Shown here: in pieces, positions 41,788 through 50,716 of the stretch
Layout of the letters: every line of letters begins with the position of its first letter
Position numbering within the stretch: position 1 is the stretch's first letter
Assembly: GCA_044228505.1 (NCBI GenBank)
Contig: JBGAUT010000017.1
Coordinates: 45,888 to 109,887, forward strand
DNA length: 64,000 nt
Direction: 5' to 3'
Source of the DNA: JAEUKA01 sp044228505
GTDB lineage: Bacteria; Myxococcota_A; Polyangia; Palsa-1104; JAEUJZ01
Position numbers and translations under genes: made by a program
The notes under the pieces: generated by a model
Database searches by the model: none
What the model was told of the DNA's origin: nothing
What the model saw: the letters and a program-made list of their open reading frames with translations, nothing else

Positions 41788-42465
41788 ATGACAAGAAACA
41801 TCCTTGCATCCCTGATGCTGCTTGCTGGCCTGACCAGCAGTGGCTGCGATAAAACCGCGCTGAACTTTGAACCCGTGGCGTATGAGGTATTTGACCTCGG
41901 CGGCATCGATGGCAGCACGGCCTTTATTCCAGGCCGTCCGCTTGCCGACGCAATCCAGTACGACCGAGTTGGCCGTCCGCTGGTCAGTTCGATGCTGCTC
42001 AATCCGTTCGGACTCGCCAAGGACAAGAACTATCCGGACGAAACGAAGGACATTTACAACTCGGCAGTGCCGATGCGTGGCTGGACGCCGTATTCGAACC
42101 AGCCGTACATCCAAAGCAACCTCGGCGTCTGGGATAGTCTCGACGCCAACTGCGGCAATCAGGCCGGTGCCGCCGCCACGCCTTCGCAGACTCGCTACGC
42201 ACAGCTCGGCGATCTGTTCACAGATGATCGACTCTGGGTGGACAGCAGCAAGAGCGCGTGCATCAAGTACATGGCCGTCGAGCAGAAGTTCCTAAACGTC
42301 CCGACGATTGACGACTGTGGTGGTCGTTCACCTGCGATCGATGCCATCGACCAGACCTACAGCCTGCTAGTCGGTCAAGGCTCGACGGTTTCTGATGGTG
42401 TTGCGCAAGACTCAGACGGCGTTCCTTCGACCAGTACCTTCCCGTTCCTTAGGGACGCTATGTAA
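41788..42465 (+). CDS. DUF4331 second-half-like lipoprotein, partner of preceding gene
   Basis: The start at 41788 gives a lipobox TSSGC (MTRNILASLMLLAGLTSSGCD); the frame is open further upstream inside the previous gene. The 225-residue product opens with VFDLGGIDGSTAFIPGRPLADAIQYDRVGRPLVSSMLLNPFG and KDIYNSAVP, resembling the second half of full-length DUF4331 proteins, where a similar 'GxPLVxE...KxxYN' region occurs. It is followed 8 bp after the previous stop. So the usual single protein appears as two adjacent exported proteins here. Its stop overlaps the convergent topB stop by 8 bp. Confidence 0.75.
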   Translation: MTRNILASLMLLAGLTSSGCDKTALNFEPVAYEVFDLGGIDGSTAFIPGRPLADAIQYDRVGRPLVSSMLLNPFGLAKDKNYPDETKDIYNSAVPMRGWTPYSNQPYIQSNLGVWDSLDANCGNQAGAAATPSQTRYAQLGDLFTDDRLWVDSSKSACIKYMAVEQKFLNVPTIDDCGGRSPAIDAIDQTYSLLVGQGSTVSDGVAQDSDGVPSTSTFPFLRDAM

Positions 42466-44932
42466 GCGCTCCTCCGCCGTCGAGCTGTACCGCCGGATCT
42501 TCCAGCGCCACAAGCCGTATCACCAAACGTAGTCCCTGACGAGAAATCTGCGCCCGGCCCGTTCCCACGAGCGCCGCCAGGTTCCGTACCGACAGCTTGT
42601 GTCCTGCCAGCGTGAACGGAATCACCAAGCGACATCGTCGAAAGTCCCCACAGCCCCACGCACTTCTGCCCCAAATCAGCGAAGCCGATTTGCAGCGCGG
42701 GCATTGAAGCGTTGGCACCACAGGAGTCCCTGGCACCGATACCGACACGGCCGGACGTTTCCCCCGCGCTGTCAACGCGGAAGCTGGCGATGCTGTAGTT
42801 GGCGCTTTGGTTGTCCGGCGTCTCGCCCCTTTTTTCTCCGCACCCACTGTTTCTCGTCGAGCCCCCGGCGCAGATCCACGCTTACTGAAACGTCGATTCG
42901 AGCGAGAGCCAGGTTCAGGAAACCCACCTCGCGCAGAGGCATTGGTTCCGTCGAGCCGAATCGCGGCTGGTGCCGGTGTAGCTCGAACCTTGCCAATGAG
43001 CTGTTCCACATAGGCGACGATGCCGGACATAAAATCCGTCGCGGAGTCCTCGCCTCGCGCCATCCGGTTGAGACGAGCTTCCCACTGCCCGGTAAGCTCG
43101 GCGGAGGCCAGACTCGCTTCGGGTAGCTTGTCAATCAGATCGACCCCCAACGCGGTAGGCCAAAGCTGTTTGCCCCGTCGCTCGACATAACGCCGAGAGA
43201 TGAGCGTCTCGATCACAGCCGCTCGCGTCGCTGGTGTGCCTAGCCCCGAGTCCTTCATGGCCCGCCGAAGTTCTTCGTCGGTAAGCTGCTTCCCGGCACT
43301 CTCCATGGCGGACAGTAGCGACGCGTCACTGAAACGCGGAGGAGGTCGGGTCTGCTTGGCTAGCACCACAAATTCCCCCGACAGTGGCTCGCCTTGCTGC
43401 AAGCGAGGCAAGAGCTGATTCTGCAGTGCCTCATCCCCGTCCTCTTCGCCGCCATCAGCGTCTTCGCTACCATTTTTGCGGCGAACGGCACCATCACTCT
43501 CAAAGCCCGCCACGTCTTGCCAGCCCGCTGACAGACGCTGCTTGCCCTGCGCCAAATAGCGATCCGGCGGAGATGGCAGCGCTGGGAGACGACCCTCGGC
43601 ATCGGCTTTCCATTGTCCGGCAGAGACCGGTTCCACCTCGACCGCATGGACGCGAGCAACCACTGTCGTTTGCGCAAACTCGGCATCGGGACAAAACGCG
43701 CCAAGAAAGCGCCGCACCACCAGGTCATGCAGATTCCGCTGATCGGGAGAAAGTGCCGCGAGTCTAGCTGGAGTGAGCGCGGTCGTCGTCGGGATGATCG
43801 CGTGGTGATCGGTCACTCGCTGATCCTGAAAAACTCGTCTGGGCGGCGTCACCCGTTCCAGCTTCTGGGCAAAGCGCGCATAGACCGCGGACTCAGACAC
43901 CGCCGCAAACAGCCGTGGGAGTTGCGGGATCAAATCGCGGCCCAGGTAACGCGAATCGGTCCGAGGATAGCTGAGCAGTTTGTGCTCTTCGTAGAGGCGC
44001 TGTGCCTGGCTCAACGTGTGCTGCGCCGACCAGCCAAACCGACGGTTACACGTTCGCTGAAGCGAGGTCAAATCGAACAGCAGTGGCGGCGGCTCGCGAA
44101 CCTTTTTTTCCTCGACGGACTCAACCAGAATCGGTGCCGGTGAGTCCCGACGGACCAGTTCATCGGCAATCGGCCGTGTTGCCAGCCGTCGCAGCTTTTC
44201 GTGCTGCCACATCGCCACAAACGGAGCCACATCGCCCCGAGCGTCCTTCGGTCGCAGTCGCGCCTGGACTTCGTAATAATCACAGGGAACGAAGCGACGA
44301 ATCTGCTGCTCCCGCGAGGCGATGATCCCAAGCGTCGGGGTCTGCACTCGACCCAGCGAACACAGAACATCCTGCTCTCCTCGCCTCCACACCGTCACGG
44401 CGCGAGTCGCGTTCATGCCCACCAGCCAGTCCGCCTCCGACCGACAGCGTGCGGCACGAGCCAGATCATCAAACTCACGACCAGGCCGCAACTGCGCCAT
44501 GCCTTGACCGATCGCCTGCTCAGTCAGCGACGAAATCCACAGCCGCTCCATCGGAAGTCGACATCCCGAAAGCTCATAACACAGACGAAAGATCAGCTCG
44601 CCCTCGCGACCGGCGTCACAGGCATTGACCACCGCTGAAAAAGAACGATCGGCCAGCAATGAACGAACGACTTTCCACTGTCGGAGCGAGGTTCCAATCG
44701 GTCGCAGCTTGAATGGCCTCGGTAGCATCGGCAAGCGATCCAGACGCCACGGCTTCCACGCGGGATCGTACTCGTGAGGCTCACACAGCTCGATCAAGTG
44801 GCCAATGCACCAGGTAATCACATAGCGGTCGCTGGTCAGTGCACCGTCGCTGCGACCCGAAACTCCCAGGACTCGCGCCAGATCTCGCGCTACCTGCGGC
44901 TTTTCGGCCAAGATGAGCTTGCGCGTCGCCAT
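42458..44932 (-). CDS. topB: DNA topoisomerase III (type IA)
   Basis: The start at 44932 (MATRKLILAEKPQVARDLA) fits the family; an upstream ATG is 8 codons earlier. The Toprim domain shows ILAEKP and CDAGREGELIFR; the catalytic Tyr is in LLSYPRTDSRYL. A family-typical C-terminal zinc finger is present (LQCPRCKSASLIWGRSAWGCGDFRRCRL). The product is about 824 residues, longer than E. coli TopB (653), with a linker rich in Arg/Pro between the core and zinc region. It relaxes negative supercoils by single-strand passage and partners RecQ in decatenation; recQ lies 4 kb away on the same strand. Confidence 0.93.
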   Translation of the reverse strand: MATRKLILAEKPQVARDLARVLGVSGRSDGALTSDRYVITWCIGHLIELCEPHEYDPAWKPWRLDRLPMLPRPFKLRPIGTSLRQWKVVRSLLADRSFSAVVNACDAGREGELIFRLCYELSGCRLPMERLWISSLTEQAIGQGMAQLRPGREFDDLARAARCRSEADWLVGMNATRAVTVWRRGEQDVLCSLGRVQTPTLGIIASREQQIRRFVPCDYYEVQARLRPKDARGDVAPFVAMWQHEKLRRLATRPIADELVRRDSPAPILVESVEEKKVREPPPLLFDLTSLQRTCNRRFGWSAQHTLSQAQRLYEEHKLLSYPRTDSRYLGRDLIPQLPRLFAAVSESAVYARFAQKLERVTPPRRVFQDQRVTDHHAIIPTTTALTPARLAALSPDQRNLHDLVVRRFLGAFCPDAEFAQTTVVARVHAVEVEPVSAGQWKADAEGRLPALPSPPDRYLAQGKQRLSAGWQDVAGFESDGAVRRKNGSEDADGGEEDGDEALQNQLLPRLQQGEPLSGEFVVLAKQTRPPPRFSDASLLSAMESAGKQLTDEELRRAMKDSGLGTPATRAAVIETLISRRYVERRGKQLWPTALGVDLIDKLPEASLASAELTGQWEARLNRMARGEDSATDFMSGIVAYVEQLIGKVRATPAPAAIRLDGTNASARGGFPEPGSRSNRRFSKRGSAPGARRETVGAEKKGARRRTTKAPTTASPASALTARGKRPAVSVSVPGTPVVPTLQCPRCKSASLIWGRSAWGCGDFRRCRLVIPFTLAGHKLSVRNLAALVGTGRAQISRQGLRLVIRLVALEDPAVQLDGGGALT

Positions 44933-45026
44933 GTTCGCCGTCCTCACGATCCTCAATGAGCCGCGAAAGGTAGCAGCTTCGCCGACACTTCGCCAAACCG
45001 GAACGAGCCCATACGAGCGAAGTTTC

Positions 45027-45056
45027 TTGACACTCCTTTGAGGGAAACACTAAAGA
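45027..45056 (+). promoter_or_regulatory. sigma-70-type promoter for rpsT
   Basis: TTGACA (45027-45032) is a perfect -35 hexamer; a moderately matching -10 (TAAAGA, 45051-45056) follows after an 18-bp spacer. It lies 38 bp before the rpsT start, leaving a short leader. The topB gene is divergent, so its promoter may overlap. Confidence 0.5.
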
Positions 45057-45093
45057 TACCGACAGTTTTGCAAAGACTTGTTTGGAGGATCCC

Positions 45094-45594
45094 TTGGCAA
45101 ACGTCCCGTCAGCAGAGAAACGCAATCGTCAGCGCATCAAGCGCCGCGCCCGGAATTTGCAGCACGTTGTCCCCATGCGCACCCGAGTTAAGCGTGCGCG
45201 TACCACCCTCACCAATGGCAAGGCCAGCGCCGAAGAGATTCAGGAATCTGTTCTCACAGCGCTCCGCCAACTGGCACGTGCGGCCGCCAAGGGTGTCATT
45301 CACAAGCGGACTGCTGCTCGCAAGATCTCGCGACTGACGCTAGCTCTCAATAAGTCTGCGGTGGATCGTTCAGCGGCTTCGTCGGCAACACCAAAGAAGG
45401 CCGTGAAGCACAGGGCTCCAGCCAAGACCGAAACGAAGGTTGTTGAAACCAAAGCTCCCGCTAAGGCCCCGGCCAAAACCTCCGCTAAGGCTGCCGAGGT
45501 CAAGGCTCCGGTGAAGGCTGAGACCAAGGCCCCGGCCAAAAAGGCCAGTGAAGAGAAGGCCGCAGCCCCCAAGGCCCCCCGCACCAAGAAGTAG
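45094..45594 (+). CDS. rpsT: 30S ribosomal protein S20 with long Lys/Ala/Pro tail
   Basis: The start is TTG at 45094, placed 5 nt after GGAGG; the next residues (ANVPSAEKRNRQRIKRRARN) match S20 N-termini. S20 binds 16S rRNA helix 9 and helix 44, and is normally about 87 residues. This product has 166, the second half being low-complexity repeats of AKAPAKT/AEVKAPVK type ending KAPRTKK. The body of S20 (RTTLTNGKASAEEIQESVLTALRQLARAAAKGVIHKRTAARKISRLTLALNK) is complete. The tail is strongly basic and probably disordered. Confidence 0.93.
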   Translation: MANVPSAEKRNRQRIKRRARNLQHVVPMRTRVKRARTTLTNGKASAEEIQESVLTALRQLARAAAKGVIHKRTAARKISRLTLALNKSAVDRSAASSATPKKAVKHRAPAKTETKVVETKAPAKAPAKTSAKAAEVKAPVKAETKAPAKKASEEKAAAPKAPRTKK

Positions 45595-45598
45595 TACC

Positions 45599-45632
45599 TG
45601 CAAAGACCGACGAAGCGTTTCGTCGGTTTGCA
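45599..45632 (+). terminator. strong inverted repeat downstream of rpsT
   Basis: TGCAAAGACCGACGAA and TTTCGTCGGTTTGCA pair almost completely, 4 nt after the rpsT stop. There is no long T-run, so it may be a terminator of weak type or an mRNA-stabilising hairpin. Confidence 0.5.
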
Positions 45633-45707
45633 TCCCTCCGCGCCCTCCAGCCTCTCATCACACTGCTTAGCCCACCGCAACCGGTGCACAACACGCGCCG
45701 GTCACTT

Positions 45708-46862
45708 TCAGCGCGGTTCGATTCTCAGCGACGTCTGAGCGTCCTCGCCGCGCTGCAACATCGGTGGTGCGGCTGAATTGGTCGTGCCGAGCTGCCCGTT
45801 CGTCAGCCGAAGATACACGCCGTAGAGCGTCTCAAGACCCGGTTTGGTGCGCTTTGCCACCAAGTCATGAACCAGTGCCACCAGTTCGCGATTGAGCGGC
45901 GTTGAGACACCATGTTGGGCTCCTCGACGGACGATCTCGCCGTTGAGCCAGTCGATTTCCGGCTTGCGACCGCGCTCAATCGCCACCGCCATCGAGCTAC
46001 GCATCCGCCTGAACTTGAGGCCAATCCCAAGCAGAATTGAGTGCTTGAGGAATAGCGGCAGCGAGCCAACAGAGTGACGCTTGTCATCATCGGAAAGCGC
46101 CAGCTTGGCAATGTCGATCGTCCCGGCCACCTTCGCCAGTCGGACGCCTTCACAGTCCGCAACCGCACACAGCTCACGCCAGACCTCGAGCACCAGACGA
46201 CGGACAAAGCGATGAGCCAGCAGCCGCCCCAGCGTGTCACCTCCGATTGCCCCAAGGGTGCTTGTCGCACAATTGATCGCCAACTTGCTCCAGCGCACAC
46301 CCGATAGATCATCGACAATTTTCGTCGGGATCGCTCGCCCGAGCAGCTCGGCCAACCGCAACAGCTCGACGTCATCGGCTCTTGGCACAAGCCGGCCAAG
46401 CTGAAATCCACCTGACGACGTACGTTGCGAAAAGCCCGGTTCAACCAGCGTTGCGCCAAAGCCCACTACACAGCCAACGACCGGATCCGCCCCGACGACC
46501 GACGCTGCGTGTGACTCGGGTAAACCATTCTGCATACAGACAATTGGTGCTCCGTCCGCCAGCAGCGGCCGCACCTCCCCAAGCACCTCTCCTAGCGTGG
46601 TCAGCTTCGTCGCCACCATGCACAGATCGTAGCGACCGTGGCTGAACAGATCACTCGCCTTTACCGCCGTCTGGGAGAGTCGTTGCGACCACTCTTTTCC
46701 GTCCAGGTCACGGATTCGGACACCATGCGTGGCAATGGCACGACTGATCTCGGGGTTCCCAGTAACGACCGTGACGTCGCCGCCAGCCCGAGCGAGCTGG
46801 GCTGCCGTAATACCGCCGATACCACCACAGCCCACGAGGAGAACTTTCGGTTCGCTTGCCAT
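45708..46862 (-). CDS. ketopantoate reductase-like (ApbA/PanE family) oxidoreductase
   Basis: The start at 46862 follows GAGG and opens with the NAD(P)-binding Rossmann motif VLLVGCGGIGGITAAQLARAG; the frame upstream is unrelated. The 384-residue product shows MVATKLTTLGEVLGEVRPLL, VCMQNGLPES and the C-terminal helical domain with LAINCATSTLGAIGGDTLG, matching ApbA/PanE. PanE reduces 2-dehydropantoate to pantoate for coenzyme A. The length exceeds E. coli PanE (303), so a related 2-oxo-acid reductase is possible. The C-terminal 40 residues are not conserved. It ends 76 bp after the rpsT hairpin in convergent orientation. Confidence 0.87.
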   Translation of the reverse strand: MASEPKVLLVGCGGIGGITAAQLARAGGDVTVVTGNPEISRAIATHGVRIRDLDGKEWSQRLSQTAVKASDLFSHGRYDLCMVATKLTTLGEVLGEVRPLLADGAPIVCMQNGLPESHAASVVGADPVVGCVVGFGATLVEPGFSQRTSSGGFQLGRLVPRADDVELLRLAELLGRAIPTKIVDDLSGVRWSKLAINCATSTLGAIGGDTLGRLLAHRFVRRLVLEVWRELCAVADCEGVRLAKVAGTIDIAKLALSDDDKRHSVGSLPLFLKHSILLGIGLKFRRMRSSMAVAIERGRKPEIDWLNGEIVRRGAQHGVSTPLNRELVALVHDLVAKRTKPGLETLYGVYLRLTNGQLGTTNSAAPPMLQRGEDAQTSLRIEPR

Positions 46863-47042
46863 CGCGCTTAACCTCTTTCCGTCGGAGTGAGCGGTGACTA
46901 CTGTGCCCCAGCGCTGGCTGTATTTCAAGCGATTCTCCGACGAGAAAGCGCAACAAATTGGCCCGACAATCGCTCCACTGCAAAAAACCCTTGCGGAGTC
47001 GGCAGCTAGACGGTGGCAGCGGCTTGCGATATGGTGCGCGCC

Positions 47043-47732
47043 ATGCACGAGAAGCCCCTGTTTTCCACGTCGGCAGCTTTTTATGACGTGGACGGCACGC
47101 TGATTAAGACCAACATCGTCAACTCGTTCGCGTATTACGCGCTGAACCAGCCGACACCGCTGAGATCCGCGCTGAAGGGTTTGCAGACGGCGGCGTCGAT
47201 TCCGTTCTTTGTCATCGCCGACAAAGTCTCACGGAAGCTGTTCAACGAGTTCTTCTATCGCTATTACGCCGGGCAGCCCGAGGATCGATTGATCATCCTT
47301 GCAGAGGATCTGTTCGAGGAAGTGATTCGCCCGAGCATCTTCCCCGGGGCCTCCGACCTCATCGAGGAGTCCCGCCGGGCAGGAGTGCGTCAGGTGCTCG
47401 TCTCGGGAGGTCTAGACTTCACCGTCTGGCCGCTGGCACGACACCTGGGCATTCCCAAACAGGACGTGATTGCCAATCGTTTGGAATTTAGCAAAGGCTA
47501 CGCTACGGGTCAGCTTTGCCCACCGTTTGTCGGGGGCGCAACCAAAGCGCCTCTCATGCGGGATTTTGCGGCCCGCCACGGAATCGACATGGGCAAGTCG
47601 TGGGCCTATTCCGATAGCTATTCGGATTACCCCATGCTGGCCGCAGTCGGTCGACCGACGGTGGTAAATCCCGATCTGCGACTGCGCCTGGTGGCCCGCT
47701 CGTACGACTGGCCAATCATTGACCTGCGCTAA
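47043..47732 (+). CDS. HAD-IB family hydrolase (PSP/SerB-like phosphatase)
   Basis: The HAD motifs are visible: catalytic Asp in AAFYDVDGTLIK, motif II Ser in VLVSGGLDFTVWPL, and motif III/IV acidic residues in WAYSDSYSDYPML. HAD-IB members include SerB-like phosphatases, some acting on phospholipid head groups. A helical cap with FFVIADKVSRKLFNEFFYRYY suggests membrane proximity. The start could be ATG 47034 or 47031; 47043 is chosen because MHEKPLFSTSAAFYD is nearest the domain, but no ribosome site is clear. The stop overlaps the convergent CnoX-like gene by 4 bp. Confidence 0.88.
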   Translation: MHEKPLFSTSAAFYDVDGTLIKTNIVNSFAYYALNQPTPLRSALKGLQTAASIPFFVIADKVSRKLFNEFFYRYYAGQPEDRLIILAEDLFEEVIRPSIFPGASDLIEESRRAGVRQVLVSGGLDFTVWPLARHLGIPKQDVIANRLEFSKGYATGQLCPPFVGGATKAPLMRDFAARHGIDMGKSWAYSDSYSDYPMLAAVGRPTVVNPDLRLRLVARSYDWPIIDLR

Positions 47733-48607
47733 ACCACAACTTGGAGTCGACGCCGGAAGTCATGGCTCAGCTCGGAGTTGGCACCGAGCAGCACAAACAG
47801 CGCCGCCATAGCTTTGCGGGCTGCATCGTCACGAAAACGCCGATCTCGGGATACCAGCGTCAACAGGTTTTCCAGCGCCGCCGCAAAATCCCCACGTCGC
47901 GCCTGGCCGGCTGCAACAACAAACCGCGCCGCTGAGTCGCGCTCATCTGCGGCAAGTCGCCGCGCTGCCGCCTCCGCCCCGCCCTCTTCGTCGGCCACTT
48001 CAAAGAAAGCGTTGACCGTCGCCAGCTCCTCGGCGCGATCAATCTGGGCACTGCGAGGATCGACCTGACTGAGTAGCTGTCGAATTTCTTGTGGGTTCGA
48101 TCCACCCACGACGAGCTTCGCCTCGGCGAGCAAAAGCTGAGCACGACTAGCAAGCTCCGCCGACAGGCCGGTGTCGAGCAGCGGGATCAGTAGCTCTGCC
48201 GCCTCTTGGGGCATCCCGGAAGCGAGCAGGGCTGCGGCCTCGTTGACCTCGCGCTCTCCTTCCGGCGGAATGATTTGGCGGAGAAAGTTCTCGATAAAGC
48301 GACCGTCGCGAGCCCCCACAAACTCCGAGGCAACCTTGCCCTTATAGAATGCCTTGACCGCAGGGATGCCCGAGATCCGATACCGAGACGCAAGCTCCTG
48401 CTGCTCATCGGTATTGACCTTTGCAAGCAGCACCTTGCCGTTCTGCGCAGCCACGATCTTTTCGAGAATGGGCGTGAGCATCCGACATGGACCGCACCAC
48501 TCTGCCCAAAAATCGACCAGCACCGGGATCTCGTGCGAACGAGTCAGTACGGCTTCCTCAAAGTTGGCGGTCGTGGCCTCAAACACAAACTGCGAAGCGG
48601 TTTCCAT
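47729..48607 (-). CDS. CnoX/YbbN-like thioredoxin-TPR chaperone
   Basis: The start at 48607 opens METASQFVFEATTANFEEAVL; the frame upstream is not thioredoxin-like. Residues about 1-110 form a thioredoxin domain with active site WAEWCGPCRML and cis-Pro SGIPAVKAF; residues about 120-292 form a TPR-like helical domain (NEAAALLASGMPQEAAELLI, AALFVLLG). E. coli CnoX (YbbN) links thioredoxin and TPR similarly and protects client proteins under oxidative stress with DnaK or GroEL. The CGPC active site is intact here. It ends the six-gene minus-strand operon 13 bp after the ketosynthase-like gene. Confidence 0.9.
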   Translation of the reverse strand: METASQFVFEATTANFEEAVLTRSHEIPVLVDFWAEWCGPCRMLTPILEKIVAAQNGKVLLAKVNTDEQQELASRYRISGIPAVKAFYKGKVASEFVGARDGRFIENFLRQIIPPEGEREVNEAAALLASGMPQEAAELLIPLLDTGLSAELASRAQLLLAEAKLVVGGSNPQEIRQLLSQVDPRSAQIDRAEELATVNAFFEVADEEGGAEAAARRLAADERDSAARFVVAAGQARRGDFAAALENLLTLVSRDRRFRDDAARKAMAALFVLLGANSELSHDFRRRLQVVV

Positions 48608-48620
48608 GCCGCGCCTTGTA

Positions 48621-49499
48621 TCACACACCGCGCAAAATCGATGGGGAGCGGACCAGGAGCGCCGCTGCCGCATGACCCGCGTCATCCACGCTTGCGACCA
48701 CGATCGGCTCTCCTGCGTCGTGTAGCGCTTCTGCAAGCAGCCACAGACCCGATACCGCTCCCGCCGGAACCACCAGCCGCTGAAGTGTTCGGTGTTCTAG
48801 CGCGGCTGCGCCGAGATCGACCGTTTCCCCATCGCAATAGATGGGCACATCGGAAATCCGGTGGAGCGATGACAGCACTCGTCCCAGCGCCACCGAGCCC
48901 TGCCCCGCGCAAAAGGAATCACTTACCGTCTCAATCGTGCCAAGGTGAGATGCTGGCTCACCCTCGTCACGGGTAAGCCAGAGCGCCACGGCGGCATCCT
49001 GAAGCAACACCGAACTGAGCACCGGCCGCGCAACCTCAGCGGCCACCACCAGACAGGCCTCCGCTTGGTGTGTGGTCAATAACAGATCCGCCTCGGCCAA
49101 AGCGCACAGTCCAGAGGTCCGTCCCATCGTCACGGTCAGGCCCGGTCCGCGCAGCCGGTACTGGATCGACAGTTCACCAATTGGCGATGAGGGCAGCGTA
49201 TACGCAAACAATCTCGGGCTGGGCTGTCCCTGCAGATACGAGCGGTAATACTCTTCATCGGTCTTGTGACAACCGTGCGCTGAGCCGAGCACGATGGCTA
49301 CCTCGTCCCCAACAGCTCCACTGCGGAGCGAAGCGTCTTCCGCCAGCATTCGGGCCACAGCAACCACCGAAAGGCCGCACAGCCGGTCCATCCGCAAAAG
49401 CGGGGCCCGAAGCTCAGCGGCACTGCCCTCGGGTAGGTACTCGGAAAGCGACTCGGTCGGTGCCACGCTCAGCCGAGCACAGCCGCGAATCACCATCAC
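48621..49499 (-). CDS. ketosynthase-like protein lacking the catalytic Cys (chain-length-factor-like)
   Basis: The 292-residue product follows the N-terminal fold of beta-ketoacyl synthases: DEVAIVLGSAHGCHKTDEEYYRSYLQG, YTLPSSPIGELSIQYRLRGPGLTVTMGRTSGLCALAEADLLL. In active synthases this last region reads TACASG with the nucleophile Cys; here the aligned position is Arg (MGRTSG). The His/Lys pair of the C-terminal half is also absent or poorly conserved. By analogy with chain-length factors of type II polyketide synthases, it may pair with the FabF-like protein encoded just upstream. It overlaps the FabF-like stop by ATGA. Confidence 0.8.
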   Translation of the reverse strand: MMVIRGCARLSVAPTESLSEYLPEGSAAELRAPLLRMDRLCGLSVVAVARMLAEDASLRSGAVGDEVAIVLGSAHGCHKTDEEYYRSYLQGQPSPRLFAYTLPSSPIGELSIQYRLRGPGLTVTMGRTSGLCALAEADLLLTTHQAEACLVVAAEVARPVLSSVLLQDAAVALWLTRDEGEPASHLGTIETVSDSFCAGQGSVALGRVLSSLHRISDVPIYCDGETVDLGAAALEHRTLQRLVVPAGAVSGLWLLAEALHDAGEPIVVASVDDAGHAAAALLVRSPSILRGV

Positions 49500-50716
49500 G
49501 ACAGGCCTCCGCCATCCCCCGCAGCCAGCAAGACTGCAGCATTCTCTCCGCCAAAGCCCGAGGCGGTCGATAAGACATAGCGAACGGGTGCCGAGCGCGG
49601 CCCGCCCATCACCAAGTCGATATCAAAGGTCGGATCGGGCTGTTCGAGACCGACCGTCGATGGGATCCGCTGCTCGGCCAAGATATGGACCGCCATCACT
49701 GCCTCCAGCACGCCAGCCGCTCCGAGGGTATGTCCGACCGAACCTTTGATGGAGTTGACGGGCACATGGCGGGACCGCTCACCGAGCAACTGCCGCAGAG
49801 CCCGAGCCTCCATCTGGTCGTTAAACGGCGTGCCCGTTCCGTGGCTGGACACAAAATCGACAGCGTCCACGGGCAGGCCCGCATCGCGGAGCGCTCGCTC
49901 CATCGCCAGCAGTGCACCTCGGCCCTGTGGATCGGGCGCAGTCATATGGTGTGCATCCTGAGACAAGCCCGCGCCGACCAGCCTCCCCAATACTCGCTGA
50001 CCGCGCTCTCTGGCTCGCTGTTCCGGCTCGAGAACGACACAGGCTGCTGCCTCACCCAGATTGACACCGCTACGCCGCACATCGAATGGTCGACAGATCT
50101 CTTGCGATTGGGCACGCAGCAACCGAAAGCCGCTGACCACAAACGGCTGTAACACGTCGACGCCACCACACAGCACCACGTCACACAGTCCCTGTCGAAG
50201 CCAATGAAGAGACAGCGCGAGCGCACTGTTGCTCGAGCAACAGGCCGTCGAAATCACTCGCACTCGCTCAGCACCAAGCTGGGCCGCCAGTTGCTCGGCT
50301 GGCAACGAGCACCCATAGGGCGGTAACTCGGGCAGCACCGCCGGGTCTCGACTGAGCATTTCCAATCCCGTCAGCCACGGGGCCTTCTCGCCAAGTGTGG
50401 TTGCGATGCAAACACCGATTCGCAGCGCGGATCGTGACTCGCTAGACGCCAAGCCTGCCTGACCGAGTGCCTCGTTGGCGACAAGCTGCAGAAACTGGCT
50501 TGCACGGGGCTCGCTGGACAGCAGTGCTCGTCCGTCCTCATTGCCATCGCCGGGAAGTGATACTGTGACCAGCGGCCCGACGTCGAGTGCTGTCCCCAGT
50601 AGCGCTGGCAGCCGACGCACCGCCGTTTGTCCATCGAGAAGCCGAGCATAAAGTTCTGACGCTGAACAACCCAGCCCGGTCAGTGCGCCCAGCCCCGTAA
50701 TTGCGACCCCAGACAT
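49496..50716 (-). CDS. beta-ketoacyl-ACP synthase II-type (FabF-like) ketosynthase
   Basis: The 406-residue product has the catalytic triad of condensing enzymes: Cys in VISTACCSSNSALALS, His in DFVSSHGTGTPFND, and Lys/His in NSIKGSVGHTLGAAG, followed by the conserved end VLSTASGFGGENAAVLLA. It elongates ACP-bound acyl chains with malonyl-ACP. A start directly follows the acyltransferase stop (TAA then ATG). The next gene encodes the ketosynthase-like protein with Cys replaced. No acyl carrier protein or ketoreductase gene is visible in this window, so partners must come from primary metabolism or elsewhere. Confidence 0.92.
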   Translation of the reverse strand: MSGVAITGLGALTGLGCSASELYARLLDGQTAVRRLPALLGTALDVGPLVTVSLPGDGNEDGRALLSSEPRASQFLQLVANEALGQAGLASSESRSALRIGVCIATTLGEKAPWLTGLEMLSRDPAVLPELPPYGCSLPAEQLAAQLGAERVRVISTACCSSNSALALSLHWLRQGLCDVVLCGGVDVLQPFVVSGFRLLRAQSQEICRPFDVRRSGVNLGEAAACVVLEPEQRARERGQRVLGRLVGAGLSQDAHHMTAPDPQGRGALLAMERALRDAGLPVDAVDFVSSHGTGTPFNDQMEARALRQLLGERSRHVPVNSIKGSVGHTLGAAGVLEAVMAVHILAEQRIPSTVGLEQPDPTFDIDLVMGGPRSAPVRYVLSTASGFGGENAAVLLAAGDGGGLS

